Notes: generated by a model not told the origin, from the sequence alone. A DNA stretch of 38,154 nt from an uncultured Actinobacillus sp. (GCF_945915845.1 NZ_CAMEFX010000019.1:1-38154); one strand, 5' to 3'. Counted from the stretch's first letter, positions 10,010-17,656 are shown. Made by a program: numbers and translations.

Positions 10010-11683
10010 TTACTTCTGCTTTTTATTTCTTCTAAATTCTAGAATTTCCTTCCATAATGCGAATGGTAATATTAACCATTTAAAAGGGTTTTTGATATTC
10101 TGTATAAAAGTGACTCCCAATTTATAGGATAAATGTTTTTTTAACTTTTCTGCTTCACTAGCATCTTGATATTGTTCAATAGGAGGTAAATTAGCTAATT
10201 CTTTAGAGCTATTCTTTTTATAATCATAATATGTCAAGAATAAAGAATAAGGAATACTAATCCATCCTAAAAAACTAGAACTATTTCTAATCAATGTTGA
10301 ACCTATTCTATAGTCTAATTGCTTTCTTATTCTATCAGCCGCACCAAATAATAATTTATCATCCTTTCTTGGACTATCTTTTTCTTTAAATATCCGTTCT
10401 AATTCTTCTTGAACAAAAAGTAATTGCGATAATAATAACTTATTTTCATTTTCTATAGTTTCTATTTTATTCTCAAGTAAATCTTTACCTTGTTGCAATA
10501 ACTGTATATTTCCCTCATAGCTAGATAACAACTCTGATTTTCTATTATTCTCTATTAACACATCTCCTTTTTCCCTTTCAATTTCTTCTATTTTTTTCTG
10601 TGTGTTTTTATTTTCTAAATAAATCTCTTCATATTTATTCTGTATAGTATAAATTTGTTCAAGCAGCGTGTTATTATATTTTACAGTATGGCTAAGCTCT
10701 TCTTCTTTTTTATTATTATCTAATTTTATCATTTCTAATTCATTAGACTTCCGCTTAATTTCCATTGATTTAACTTCATTTTCTTTTATTTTCATTTCTA
10801 ATTTTTTATTTTTATAAAAATTTTCTCTCCAAGCTTCAATAACGCTATCAATATCGCTATTATAATATTCTACCGATGGAAAATCAGCCTGTTGATTTAA
10901 TCTAGAAAAAGTTTTAGAAATTTCCGGCGAATTATGAATAATAGTATTAACAAGAACAGAAGAAATAGGTGATTCGCTAACAGCTTGATCCATCGATAAT
11001 TCTTCAAAGCTCACAATTTCTTGACGATTAAATTCATTTGGCACAACCTGACTATAAAGCGCCTTAAGTGAGCTATTATTTTGTTGTCTAACCCTTTCAT
11101 TGTTAATTAAAATAGCTCTCTCCGGATTTTTCTCGAAGAAATCCAGCATTTTTGTATTATAAGCATTCCAATCGTCTAATTTTTCTAAAATAATTTCTTT
11201 ACTTATTTCTTCATTTTCACTTTCTAATTTAAGTAGTAAAGATTGTGGGTGATCATAAGTTAGAACAAAATAAATAGAAGGATCTAAATTTTTCCAGTAT
11301 TCTAAGTTCTCTAAAGCATTTTTATCCGCCCAACCCCAAAATTCGCTATCAATATTAGCGATCATTAAATCCATTGGAATGTAATCCCACATAGATTTAG
11401 GGAGTGCGCTGGCTGGCTGTGTATTTTGCTGTTTTTTGAGGTTTTTCTTTAAACGGCGTTTGCTAATAGGGGTAGGGAGCTTTTTCGGAAGTTCTTCTTC
11501 GTCAATTTCCTGAATTTGAGGTGCTTGGCTCTTGATTGCTTTATTCAGCAATTCCCCCACTTGAATAGGGGTTAATCCCTCTCGGCGCGAGGGGAGCGCT
11601 TTTTTCATTCCGAAATGTTGGAAAAGCGTTTCCAATTTTTCGTTGTTTTCTTGGTTATGTCCTACAATAATTATTTTCTTCAT
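10010..11683 (-). CDS. Coiled-coil protein of unknown function, first gene of the polysaccharide locus
   Basis: I do not recognise a named family in this 557-residue protein. Residues 1-10 (MKKIIIVGHN) look like a first beta strand. Residues 50-95 are charged, Pro- and Gln-rich and probably disordered. Residues 95-285 form a globular region with a WGWADKN segment, resembling sulfotransferase-like capsule proteins but without a clear P-loop. Residues about 287-436 are a long coiled coil. The C-terminus has a tandem motif, LDYRIGSTLIRN (456-467) and LSYKLGVTFIQN (518-529), each followed by a Trp/Pro-rich amphipathic stretch; similar tails occur in polysaccharide-assembly proteins and may bind membrane. 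The TAA three bases upstream of GAA-ATG excludes an N-terminal extension. A GTTT repeat tract lies 60-100 bases upstream. Confidence 0.75.
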   Translation of the reverse strand: MKKIIIVGHNQENNEKLETLFQHFGMKKALPSRREGLTPIQVGELLNKAIKSQAPQIQEIDEEELPKKLPTPISKRRLKKNLKKQQNTQPASALPKSMWDYIPMDLMIANIDSEFWGWADKNALENLEYWKNLDPSIYFVLTYDHPQSLLLKLESENEEISKEIILEKLDDWNAYNTKMLDFFEKNPERAILINNERVRQQNNSSLKALYSQVVPNEFNRQEIVSFEELSMDQAVSESPISSVLVNTIIHNSPEISKTFSRLNQQADFPSVEYYNSDIDSVIEAWRENFYKNKKLEMKIKENEVKSMEIKRKSNELEMIKLDNNKKEEELSHTVKYNNTLLEQIYTIQNKYEEIYLENKNTQKKIEEIEREKGDVLIENNRKSELLSSYEGNIQLLQQGKDLLENKIETIENENKLLLSQLLFVQEELERIFKEKDSPRKDDKLLFGAADRIRKQLDYRIGSTLIRNSSSFLGWISIPYSLFLTYYDYKKNSSKELANLPPIEQYQDASEAEKLKKHLSYKLGVTFIQNIKNPFKWLILPFALWKEILEFRRNKKQK

Positions 11684-11742
11684 TTCTTACCTACTTAGCC
11701 TTAAAACAAAATACCCTTATTTATCAAAAGATTATGCTATTC

Positions 11743-11783
11743 TTGTTTGTTTGTTTGTTTGTTTGTTTGTTTGTTTGTTTGTT
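11743..11783 (-). repeat. GTTT/AAAC tetranucleotide tract (about ten units), probable phase-variation element
   Basis: Nine perfect GTTT units (11745-11780) are flanked by partial units, giving 41 bases of uninterrupted period-4 repeat. Pasteurellaceae use tetranucleotide tracts of this kind as contingency switches. Here the tract is not in an open frame: an in-frame TAA (11689-11687) precedes the downstream gene's ATG. It must therefore act on transcription or the leader. Two promoter readings are possible. One puts TTACAA/18 bp/TATATT (11819-11790) upstream, with the tract in the 5' leader. The other uses CATAAT (11736-11731) as -10, which puts the -35 region inside the tract. Confidence 0.85.
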
Positions 11784-11851
11784 AGTGTGAATATATCAAA
11801 ATTTCGTAATAATTTGTAATTTTTAATAGGGCGTATTGATCTTTCGAGTAC

Positions 11852-11877
11852 AAAAAATAAACCCGCCCCTTCGGGTT
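11852..11877 (-). terminator. Intrinsic terminator (minus direction)
   Basis: On the minus strand AACCCG, loop AAGGGG and CGGGTT are followed by TATTTTTT. This stem plus U-tract is a standard Rho-independent terminator, placed about 130 bases after the afuC stop and before the polysaccharide promoter region. It should insulate the polysaccharide locus from afu transcription. Confidence 0.8.
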
Positions 11878-11879
11878 GT

Positions 11880-11980
11880 GCCTAAAAAAGCCATCGTCGT
11901 TGTTGTAAAACTTGTCAATAGTCCTGCTATTAACTGCGTTTTACGCCTAGCCGATGGCTTTTTTAGGCGACAACGCAGTT
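11880..11980. other. Intergenic segment with interleaved, mutually exclusive inverted repeats
   Basis: A perfect 17-bp inverted repeat, GCCTAAAAAAGCCATCG (11880-11896) and its complement (11952-11968), encloses 55 bases. A second 9-bp pair, AACTGCGTT (11932-11940) and AACGCAGTT (11972-11980), has one arm inside and one outside that loop. A third 7-bp pair, GTAAAAC (11905-11911) and GTTTTAC (11938-11944), competes with the second. The second pair could form a pseudoknot with the first or exclude it. The A6/T6 within the first stem makes it terminator-like in both directions. No ORF is convincing here. It could be an afuC 3' untranslated structure, a small RNA or a relic of a miniature element. 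Confidence 0.55.
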
Positions 11981-11988
11981 TTTTATTG

Positions 11989-12006
11989 AAAGATAAACAG
12001 ACCCTA
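11989..12006 (-). repeat. Stop-codon-linked 3' motif, copy 1 (afuC)
   Basis: On the minus strand the afuC stop reads TAG and is followed by GGT then CTGTTTATCTTT. The same arrangement recurs after sufE and yfcH (19782-19799 and 24463-24480), always with TAG as the first three bases of the motif. Confidence 0.6.
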
Positions 12007-13059
12007 TTCTTTATGCAATAAAAATACCCCATGTTCAGCTAAATGAACATAAGCCTTTTGGGTATTGGGGTTGAAATTTTCAGGATTGCTATTTATTAGC
12101 AAATCTTTACCGCCCCAGCTTGCGACAATTTCCCAATGATTGCCCATATAAACCGCGGATTTAATTTCGCAGGCTTGCGCTTCGTCCCCCTGATTTTGTA
12201 ATGAGATCGCTTCAGGGCGAATACCGACTAAACATTCGCCATCGGGAATACCAAAATCTGGTGCATGGGATAGGGTAAATTGATAGTTGTTTACTGTGAC
12301 TGAATTATGGGAAACCGATCCTTTAAAAATACTACTTTCACCCATAAAGTTAGCTAAGAATAAGGAATTAGGGCGTAAATAGAGTTCTTTTGCCGGGGCT
12401 TTTTGCATAATTTTCCCTTTATTCATGACAATGACTTCATCAGACACGGCAAAGGCTTCTGTTTGATCGTGCGTAACATAAAGGCTGGTAATACCTAAAC
12501 GCTGTTGTAATTCACGGATTTTTTCACGCATTGAACGGCGTAAGTTGGCATCTAAGTTACTTAATGGTTCATCAAATAACAACACTTTCGGTTTTAATAC
12601 AAGCGCACGAGCAAGTGCCACGCGTTGTTGTTGACCGCCTGAAATTTGATCCACAAAGCGTTCTTCAAATCCGGCTAAGTCGACTAATTCCAATGCTTCT
12701 TTAACGCGCTGTTTACGTTCTTCTGCATTCACGCCTTGCATACGTAAACCATAACCCACGTTGTCGCCAATGGACATGTGGGGAAAGAGTGCGTATGACT
12801 GGAATACGATACAAATATCACGGTTTTGAATAGAGGATTTAGTGACATCTTCGCCGTCAATGAAAATTTGCCCTGAAGTTGGGTTTTCTAAACCGGCCAC
12901 TAAGCGAAGCACTGTTGTTTTACCACAACCCGAAGGGCCGAGTAGAGTGACCATTGTGCCACGTTTAATGGTTAAGTCTAAATTATCAATGACTGTCGCT
13001 TTGCCAAAAGATTTGGTGATATTTTTTAATACTAAGAAATCATCATTTTTTGTTGTCAT
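12004..13059 (-). CDS. afuC: ABC transporter ATP-binding protein AfuC (FbpC-type)
   Basis: This is the cytoplasmic ATPase subunit that powers AfuB. All ABC motifs are present: Walker [11 protein letters not shown]-loop FQSYALFPH, signature [14 protein letters not shown], Walker B VLLFDEP and switch YVTHDQ. A TOBE-type C-terminal domain follows, with GIRPEAI. The 351-residue length fits the CUT/Fe-type ATPases. It is last in the afuA1-afuA2-afuB-afuC order, separated from afuB by a 108-base gap holding a hairpin. Databases usually label such ATPases iron(III)-transporting. That label follows gene history, and the substrate is set by the binding proteins discussed below. It ends in TAG within a repeated 3' motif. 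Confidence 0.9.
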   Translation of the reverse strand: MTTKNDDFLVLKNITKSFGKATVIDNLDLTIKRGTMVTLLGPSGCGKTTVLRLVAGLENPTSGQIFIDGEDVTKSSIQNRDICIVFQSYALFPHMSIGDNVGYGLRMQGVNAEERKQRVKEALELVDLAGFEERFVDQISGGQQQRVALARALVLKPKVLLFDEPLSNLDANLRRSMREKIRELQQRLGITSLYVTHDQTEAFAVSDEVIVMNKGKIMQKAPAKELYLRPNSLFLANFMGESSIFKGSVSHNSVTVNNYQFTLSHAPDFGIPDGECLVGIRPEAISLQNQGDEAQACEIKSAVYMGNHWEIVASWGGKDLLINSNPENFNPNTQKAYVHLAEHGVFLLHKE

Positions 13060-13119
13060 AATTTGGTACTGCCTTTATTTCTTGGGGCATTTGCATTGCC
13101 CATTTTATATTGAGTGATT

Positions 13120-13138
13120 GGGCAAAGATCCTTTGCCC
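13120..13138 (-). other. Intercistronic hairpin between afuB and afuC
   Basis: GGGCAAAG, loop ATC and CTTTGCCC form a perfect 8-bp stem with a 3-base loop. No U-tract follows. It may protect afuB mRNA ends or reduce read-through into afuC. Confidence 0.5.
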
Positions 13139-13167
13139 GAAATTTATTGTAAAAAGTGCGGTTAAAA

Positions 13168-15225
13168 TTAATCAGATTTTTTCGCTTTCGATTTTGCAAT
13201 CCGTGTATCGCCCACAATCCAGTCAAAGAATAAGATTATCGCCATCATCACGATAATTAAGATTGAACCATAAGCAATAGCAACGCCGTATTCACCATCT
13301 TCAACACGGTTTAGGATGTATGCCGTTGCCACACGAGTATCTGCAGTGACTAAGAAAATAATGGCACTCACTGTTGTCATTGCACGCACAAAACTCGTAA
13401 CGAGCGCAGAGAGTAAGGCTGGTTTTAATAATGGGAAGACAATAAACCAAATCGTTTTAAATGAAGAACCTTTCAAGGAAAGTGAAGCTTCATCAAGGGA
13501 TTTATCAAGTTGACCAAGACCTGCAATAGCGGCACGCATACCAATAGGTAAGTCACGCATTACCATTGAGATAATAATGATGATCCCTGTTCCTGTGATA
13601 TACATTGGCGCATTATTGAAGGCGAGAATGTAAGATACACCGGCAACAGTGCCCGGTACTGCGAAGCAAAGCATGGTTAAGAATTCTAAGGTTTTTTTAC
13701 CTTGGAAATCTTTACGCACAACGATATAAGCAATTAATAAGCCGAAAAGTGCGGTCAATGGCGCGGCAATTCCTGCATATAACATGGTATTCAAGAGTGA
13801 TGGCCATGCACCGTCACTGAAACCTTGTCCGAACATAAGTTCGTAGTTGCGAGTTGTTAAGGTGTAATCTACCCCCCAGTTTACGGTGAAACTACCGTAG
13901 AAAATGCTACCGTAAAGTACTAGGTTGAAAAGAACCCAGAAACCCAGCATAGCGATAATGGTTAATTTCAATCCTTTTGGAAGATCTTGTACATCACCGC
14001 GGTAAGATTTACCTGAAACCGTGACATAGGAACGATTACCGATCCACATATATTGCACTACGAAAATGAGCAATGAGAAGATTAATAAAATTGATCCCAG
14101 TGTACTTGCGGAAGCGTAATCTAATTGAGAACCTGCAATGTAGAAATAGATTTGGGTAGCAATAACATCGAAACTTCCCCCTAAAACTAATGGGTTACTA
14201 AAATCAGCCAAGGATTGAACAAAAACAATTAAAAATGAATTTGCCAATGCAGGGCGAAGTAGTGGGAAAATAATGTTATAGAAAGTTTGGTAGCGGTTCG
14301 CTCTTAATGTGTAAGAGGCTTCTTCAATTGATGGATGAATAGATTTCAATGCACCGTCTAAAATCATAAATGAAATCGGGGCAAACGCTAAAATTTGTGC
14401 GATAGCAATGCCATTGAAACCATATAACCAGTTATGGTTGGTAAAACCTAAATGTTCAGTTAAAAATTCGGTGACATAACCCGAGCGACCAAGCATTAAG
14501 GTGACACCTAATCCCACCACAAAGGGAGGTGTTACAATCGGTAAAATGGAAAAGATTTTACCGATGAACGCCGTACGGCGAGCAATCCGCGTAGTATAAA
14601 GGGCAAAAGCTAAACCAAATATTGTGGATACCACACCCACAAAGCCTGATAAAGCAAGAGAGTTTGTAATAACACGGGCAATATAACTTTGGCTTAAAAT
14701 ACGCAATACTTGTTGTGGCGCAAAGGTATCTCCGTCATAGAACATGGAAATTAATATTGCCAATGTCGGATAGACGATAAAGAAGAAAATCAACAAGATG
14801 ATAGCTAATAGTGATGCGATAATAAATTTATCGCCTTGCATGATTTTTAGTTTAGCCAAGGCAAAGGTGGCAAGTGCGGTCAAAGTTGTTAATAAAATAA
14901 TGACCGAATAACCCATGGAAACTTTGTAAATTGTTGCGGTCACAAAAGCAAATAATGTGGTAGAGACAATTAAAATAAGCTCTGCTTTAGCTTGTGTGGC
15001 AACATTTAAATTGAGTTTAGGAATAATAAAAAAGCCGATTAAAGGTAAAAACCATAAACTCGTCAGGTTAAGTGATGACCAACCCATGGCAGCATAAAAC
15101 TCATCAGCTGTACTTTCGAGTAACCCATAGTCAAGTGCTTGAGATGGTAATACGAGAAAGGCGATTACTGATAATAACAGCCAAAAATTTGGCGATTGCG
15201 TAAAAGGTATTTTTGCGGAATTCAT
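13168..15225 (-). CDS. afuB: ABC transporter permease AfuB (two fused permease domains)
   Basis: This inner-membrane protein has two BPD-type permease halves in one chain, about 12-14 membrane segments, which explains the absence of a second permease gene. Two EAA-type ATPase-contact loops are visible: EEASYTLRANRYQTFYNIIFP in the first half and DEASLSLKGSSFKTIWFIVFP in the second. The ATG at 15225 has GAGG five bases upstream. A longer reading from TTG at 15237 lacks such support, so I use 685 residues. This is close to the usual AfuB length of about 690. A perfect 8-bp hairpin and a 69-bp gap separate it from afuA2 upstream. It works with AfuC and one or both AfuA proteins. Confidence 0.92.
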   Translation of the reverse strand: MNSAKIPFTQSPNFWLLLSVIAFLVLPSQALDYGLLESTADEFYAAMGWSSLNLTSLWFLPLIGFFIIPKLNLNVATQAKAELILIVSTTLFAFVTATIYKVSMGYSVIILLTTLTALATFALAKLKIMQGDKFIIASLLAIILLIFFFIVYPTLAILISMFYDGDTFAPQQVLRILSQSYIARVITNSLALSGFVGVVSTIFGLAFALYTTRIARRTAFIGKIFSILPIVTPPFVVGLGVTLMLGRSGYVTEFLTEHLGFTNHNWLYGFNGIAIAQILAFAPISFMILDGALKSIHPSIEEASYTLRANRYQTFYNIIFPLLRPALANSFLIVFVQSLADFSNPLVLGGSFDVIATQIYFYIAGSQLDYASASTLGSILLIFSLLIFVVQYMWIGNRSYVTVSGKSYRGDVQDLPKGLKLTIIAMLGFWVLFNLVLYGSIFYGSFTVNWGVDYTLTTRNYELMFGQGFSDGAWPSLLNTMLYAGIAAPLTALFGLLIAYIVVRKDFQGKKTLEFLTMLCFAVPGTVAGVSYILAFNNAPMYITGTGIIIIISMVMRDLPIGMRAAIAGLGQLDKSLDEASLSLKGSSFKTIWFIVFPLLKPALLSALVTSFVRAMTTVSAIIFLVTADTRVATAYILNRVEDGEYGVAIAYGSILIIVMMAIILFFDWIVGDTRIAKSKAKKSD

Positions 15226-15260
15226 ACAACCTCGCAATATGAATGTTTATTTATTGGTAA

Positions 15261-15280
15261 GGACAGGCATTAGCCTGTCC
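15261..15280 (-). other. Intercistronic hairpin between afuA2 and afuB
   Basis: GGACAGGC, loop ATTA and GCCTGTCC form a perfect 8-bp stem without a following U-tract. Hairpins at this position in binding-protein operons often stabilise the upstream message and lower permease expression. That role is inferred here. Confidence 0.55.
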
Positions 15281-15306
15281 GTGTTCGATTATCGAATAGC
15301 ATTAAT

Positions 15307-16356
15307 TTATTTTGCTAATTTTACTTCGTCAACCCATTTTGTAATCAAGCGTTTGCGTAAATCGCTCGAACCATATTTATCAAAATCATAATTGATTAAG
15401 TTGATGGATTTAAAATCTAGCGCATAAGGCGATTGTTTCGCTTGAACGTTAGTTAAAATTTGATGGGTTTCACCTTTTTGCCAAGAAAGTTCTTGTGCTT
15501 CTTTTGATAACGCCCAATCCACAAATTTTTTCGCATTTTCAAGGTTGCGAGCGCCTTTAATAATACTTACACCACCAATTTCATAGCCTGTGCCTTCACA
15601 AGGTACGACAAGCTCCACCGGTGCGCCTTTTTCTTTTTCCAAAGAGTGTTCATGTAAAAATCCAATACCAATAGAAGCTTCGCCACGTGCCGTATTACGA
15701 GTAGCGGTATTGCCTGATTTCGTGTATTGGGAAACATTTTTGTGTAATTCTTTCAAATAGGCATAGGCTTGTTCTTCGCCCCAAAGTTGCATAAATGTGG
15801 CAAGGGCGGTATAAGCGGTACCTGAACTTTGTGGATCTGCAGCTTGAATTTCATTTTTTAAGCGCGGATCGGTTAAATCTTTCCAGCATTTTGGAACGGG
15901 AATATTGAGTTTTGCTAGGCGTTCCGTATTAACACCAAAGCCTAATACGCCAAGATAAATTGCAGATGAGTAATTTCCTTTTACTTTGGCAGGATCTTTT
16001 AGCTCATCAGGAATATATTGCAAATTAGGGGATTTATAAGGAACTAATAAGCCCATTTCGCCCGCTTGGCTGTGGGGATCTAAGGTTCCGCCATACCACA
16101 CATCGCCTTGTGGGTTGGCTTTTTCAGCATCTATTTTGGCTAAAATAGCCCCGGTTCCACCGCGGATAAAACTTGTTTTGATGCCTGTTTTTTTCTCGAA
16201 AGCGAGAGTTTCTTGTTCACACATGGTATTTTGTGCAGAACAATAAACCACCAAGCGTCCTGAGTCAGCTTGAACAGGTTGTGTAAAAGTTAAACTTCCT
16301 AATAAAACCGTAGAAAGTGACAAAGCAATTTTTGAGATTTGCATAGTTTTTTTCAT
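15307..16356 (-). CDS. Periplasmic binding protein AfuA, second copy (divergent)
   Basis: This 349-residue periplasmic solute-binding protein has a signal peptide ending near VQA-DS (residue 30). It is a close paralogue of the protein encoded just upstream, sharing GNYSSAIYLGVLGFGVNTERLA-type segments and IIKGARN. The start is ATG 16356 with AAGGAAAA. A longer GTG start at 16386 overlaps the paired uptake signal and is unlikely. Aligned with AfuA, the remembered sugar-phosphate contacts Ser, His, Asp, Glu appear as Thr68, His235, Glu236, Glu259, so two of four are changed conservatively. This suggests a related but shifted ligand, perhaps another phosphorylated compound. The Tyr-Tyr iron ligands of FbpA are not seen. 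It probably shares AfuBC. Confidence 0.85.
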   Translation of the reverse strand: MKKTMQISKIALSLSTVLLGSLTFTQPVQADSGRLVVYCSAQNTMCEQETLAFEKKTGIKTSFIRGGTGAILAKIDAEKANPQGDVWYGGTLDPHSQAGEMGLLVPYKSPNLQYIPDELKDPAKVKGNYSSAIYLGVLGFGVNTERLAKLNIPVPKCWKDLTDPRLKNEIQAADPQSSGTAYTALATFMQLWGEEQAYAYLKELHKNVSQYTKSGNTATRNTARGEASIGIGFLHEHSLEKEKGAPVELVVPCEGTGYEIGGVSIIKGARNLENAKKFVDWALSKEAQELSWQKGETHQILTNVQAKQSPYALDFKSINLINYDFDKYGSSDLRKRLITKWVDEVKLAK

Positions 16357-16379
16357 AGCAGTTTTCCTTGATTTTATTA

Positions 16380-16402
16380 ACCGCACTTTTTATAAGTGCG
16401 GT
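16380..16402. repeat. Inverted pair of DNA uptake signals
   Basis: ACCGCACTT (16380-16388), five bases, then AAGTGCGGT (16394-16402) is a perfect 9-bp stem between afuA1 and afuA2. There is no clear U-tract on the minus side, so it probably attenuates rather than fully stops transcription from afuA1 into afuA2. Confidence 0.75.
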
Positions 16403-16428
16403 CAGAATAGTGGCATTATGTCGTAGTT

Positions 16429-16523
16429 GCACAAGACGTTCGTTGAGCTTGTCGAAACGCAAGTCTTGTGCAATGCGTTGAAATGACTTATGGTTCGACA
16501 AGCTCACCAACCGTCATTTCAAC
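16429..16523. repeat. Composite element of three overlapping inverted repeats
   Basis: Three perfect pairs are packed into 95 bases: GCACAAGAC (16429-16437) with GTCTTGTGC (16463-16471), TGAGCTTGTCGAA (16444-16456) with TTCGACAAGCTCA (16494-16506), and GTTGAAATGAC (16477-16487) with GTCATTTCAAC (16513-16523). The arms interleave, so they cannot all pair at once. The TTCGACAAGCTCA core is a known type of dispersed palindromic repeat in several bacterial genomes. It sits exactly between the duplicated binding-protein genes. Confidence 0.7.
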
Positions 16524-16537
16524 TTTATACAGAACAA

Positions 16538-17581
16538 CTATTTCGCCAATTTTACATCTTGAACCCATTTCTCAATCAACCGTTTCCGTTCTTCGGTGGC
16601 ACCATATTTTTCAAAATCATAATTGATTAAGTTTAATTTGGTTGGGTCGAAAGCGGTTGGGGATTGTTGGGCTTTGGTGTTGGTTAAGGTTTGGTGGGCA
16701 TTGCCTTTGCGCCATGCGGTTTCTTGGCCTTCAGGTGAAAGTACAAAATCCACGAATAATTTCGCGTTGTCTAAGTTGCGCGCGCCTTTAATAATACCTA
16801 AACCGCCTAATTCATACCCCGTGCCTTCGCAAGGGACGATTAACTCAAGCGGTGCGCCTTGTTGTTTTTCTACCGCGTAATCATGTAAGAAACCAATCCC
16901 TATCGTAGCTTCACCGCGCGCGGCGTTACGAGATGGGGTAATACCTGATTTGGTGTATTGGGAAATATTCGGGTGAATTTGACGGAAGTAGTCAAAGGCG
17001 GCTTGTTCTCCCCAAAGTTGAACGAAAGTGGCAATTGCGGTATAAGCGGTGCCGGAGCTTTGTGGGTCTGCAATTTGAATTTCACCTTTTAAACGCGGAT
17101 CTACTAAGTCTTTCCAGCATTTAGGGACGTCTTTAATGCCTAATTTAGCAAGACGTTCTGTATTGACACCAAACCCTAAAATTCCCATATAAACGGCGGA
17201 AGCATAGTTGCCTTTGGTTTTTGCCGGGTCTTGGAATGGCGGCATAATATCGTCAATATTTTTTGAGCGATAAGGTTCAAGTAAGCCCATTTCAGCAGCT
17301 TGAGCTTGTGGGTCAAAGGTACCACCATACCAAACATCAGCTTGTGGATTACCTTTTTCCGCTTCCACTTTGGCAAAGGTAGAGCCTGAACCGTTGCGGA
17401 TAAATTGTGTTTTTACGTCATATTTTTCGCCAAATGCTTTAGTGACAGCTTCGCACATTTCATTGGTGGCGGAACAATAAACGGTTAAACGTCCTTTGGC
17501 TTCGGCTTGTGGTGAAATCATCATACCAACGCCTAAAATAGTCGCGCTCATTACGGCTAGAGAAAGGGATTTCAATTTCAT
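16538..17581 (-). CDS. afuA: Periplasmic sugar-phosphate-type binding protein AfuA (first copy)
   Basis: This 347-residue periplasmic protein has a signal peptide cleaved after AEA (residue 28) and an AGGAG site upstream of its ATG. Overall it resembles FbpA-like proteins, but the N-terminal YCSATNE segment lacks the HitA/FbpA iron-ligand His, and no Tyr-Tyr pair occurs near mature residue 195. Subtracting 28 residues puts Ser65 at mature 37, His233 at 205, Asp234 at 206 and Glu257 at 229. These are the positions I recall as contacting hexose phosphate in Actinobacillus AfuA. That supports uptake of sugar phosphates rather than ferric iron. A class II CRP site precedes it, also fitting carbon uptake. 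It is first in the afu cluster and divergent from metR. Confidence 0.88.
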   Translation of the reverse strand: MKLKSLSLAVMSATILGVGMMISPQAEAKGRLTVYCSATNEMCEAVTKAFGEKYDVKTQFIRNGSGSTFAKVEAEKGNPQADVWYGGTFDPQAQAAEMGLLEPYRSKNIDDIMPPFQDPAKTKGNYASAVYMGILGFGVNTERLAKLGIKDVPKCWKDLVDPRLKGEIQIADPQSSGTAYTAIATFVQLWGEQAAFDYFRQIHPNISQYTKSGITPSRNAARGEATIGIGFLHDYAVEKQQGAPLELIVPCEGTGYELGGLGIIKGARNLDNAKLFVDFVLSPEGQETAWRKGNAHQTLTNTKAQQSPTAFDPTKLNLINYDFEKYGATEERKRLIEKWVQDVKLAK

Positions 17582-17606
17582 AATGTACTCCTGTAATGAA
17601 AAAATT

Positions 17607-17656
17607 TAGGCTTATATTAAGGTATTTTTCTGAGGATTACCGTGAGCATTGTCACA
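17607..17656 (-). promoter_or_regulatory. afuA promoter with class II CRP site
   Basis: The CRP-like site CGTGA-N6-TCACA lies at 17641-17656 (nine of ten consensus bases). On the minus strand the -10 hexamer TAATAT is at 17619-17614. If its first base is -12, the CRP site centre is at -41.5, the exact class II activation position, and transcription starts near 17607, leaving a 25-base leader with AGGAG. No Fur-type box is evident in this 163-base divergent region. Confidence 0.7.

Noticed and set aside
11880-11968. Integron attC-like site, because the arms begin GCCTAA and end TTAGGC
   Set aside because: The GTTRRRY core triplet and the bulged double-site structure are missing. The arms are a perfect repeat with an A6/T6 run, and no integrase is nearby.
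11836-12032. Short overlapping frames on both strands in the afuC-polysaccharide gap
   Set aside because: They lie across inverted repeats and a terminator, have no ribosome-binding site and mirror each other because of the palindromes.
16429-16523. Insertion sequence or miniature transposon between the afuA genes
   Set aside because: No transposase remnant, no target duplication and several interleaved short repeats rather than one pair of terminal repeats.
12004-17581. Classical hitABC/fbpABC ferric iron transporter
   Set aside because: The operon architecture fits, but the HitA/FbpA iron ligands are missing from both binding proteins and no Fur box is apparent, so AfuABC is preferred.
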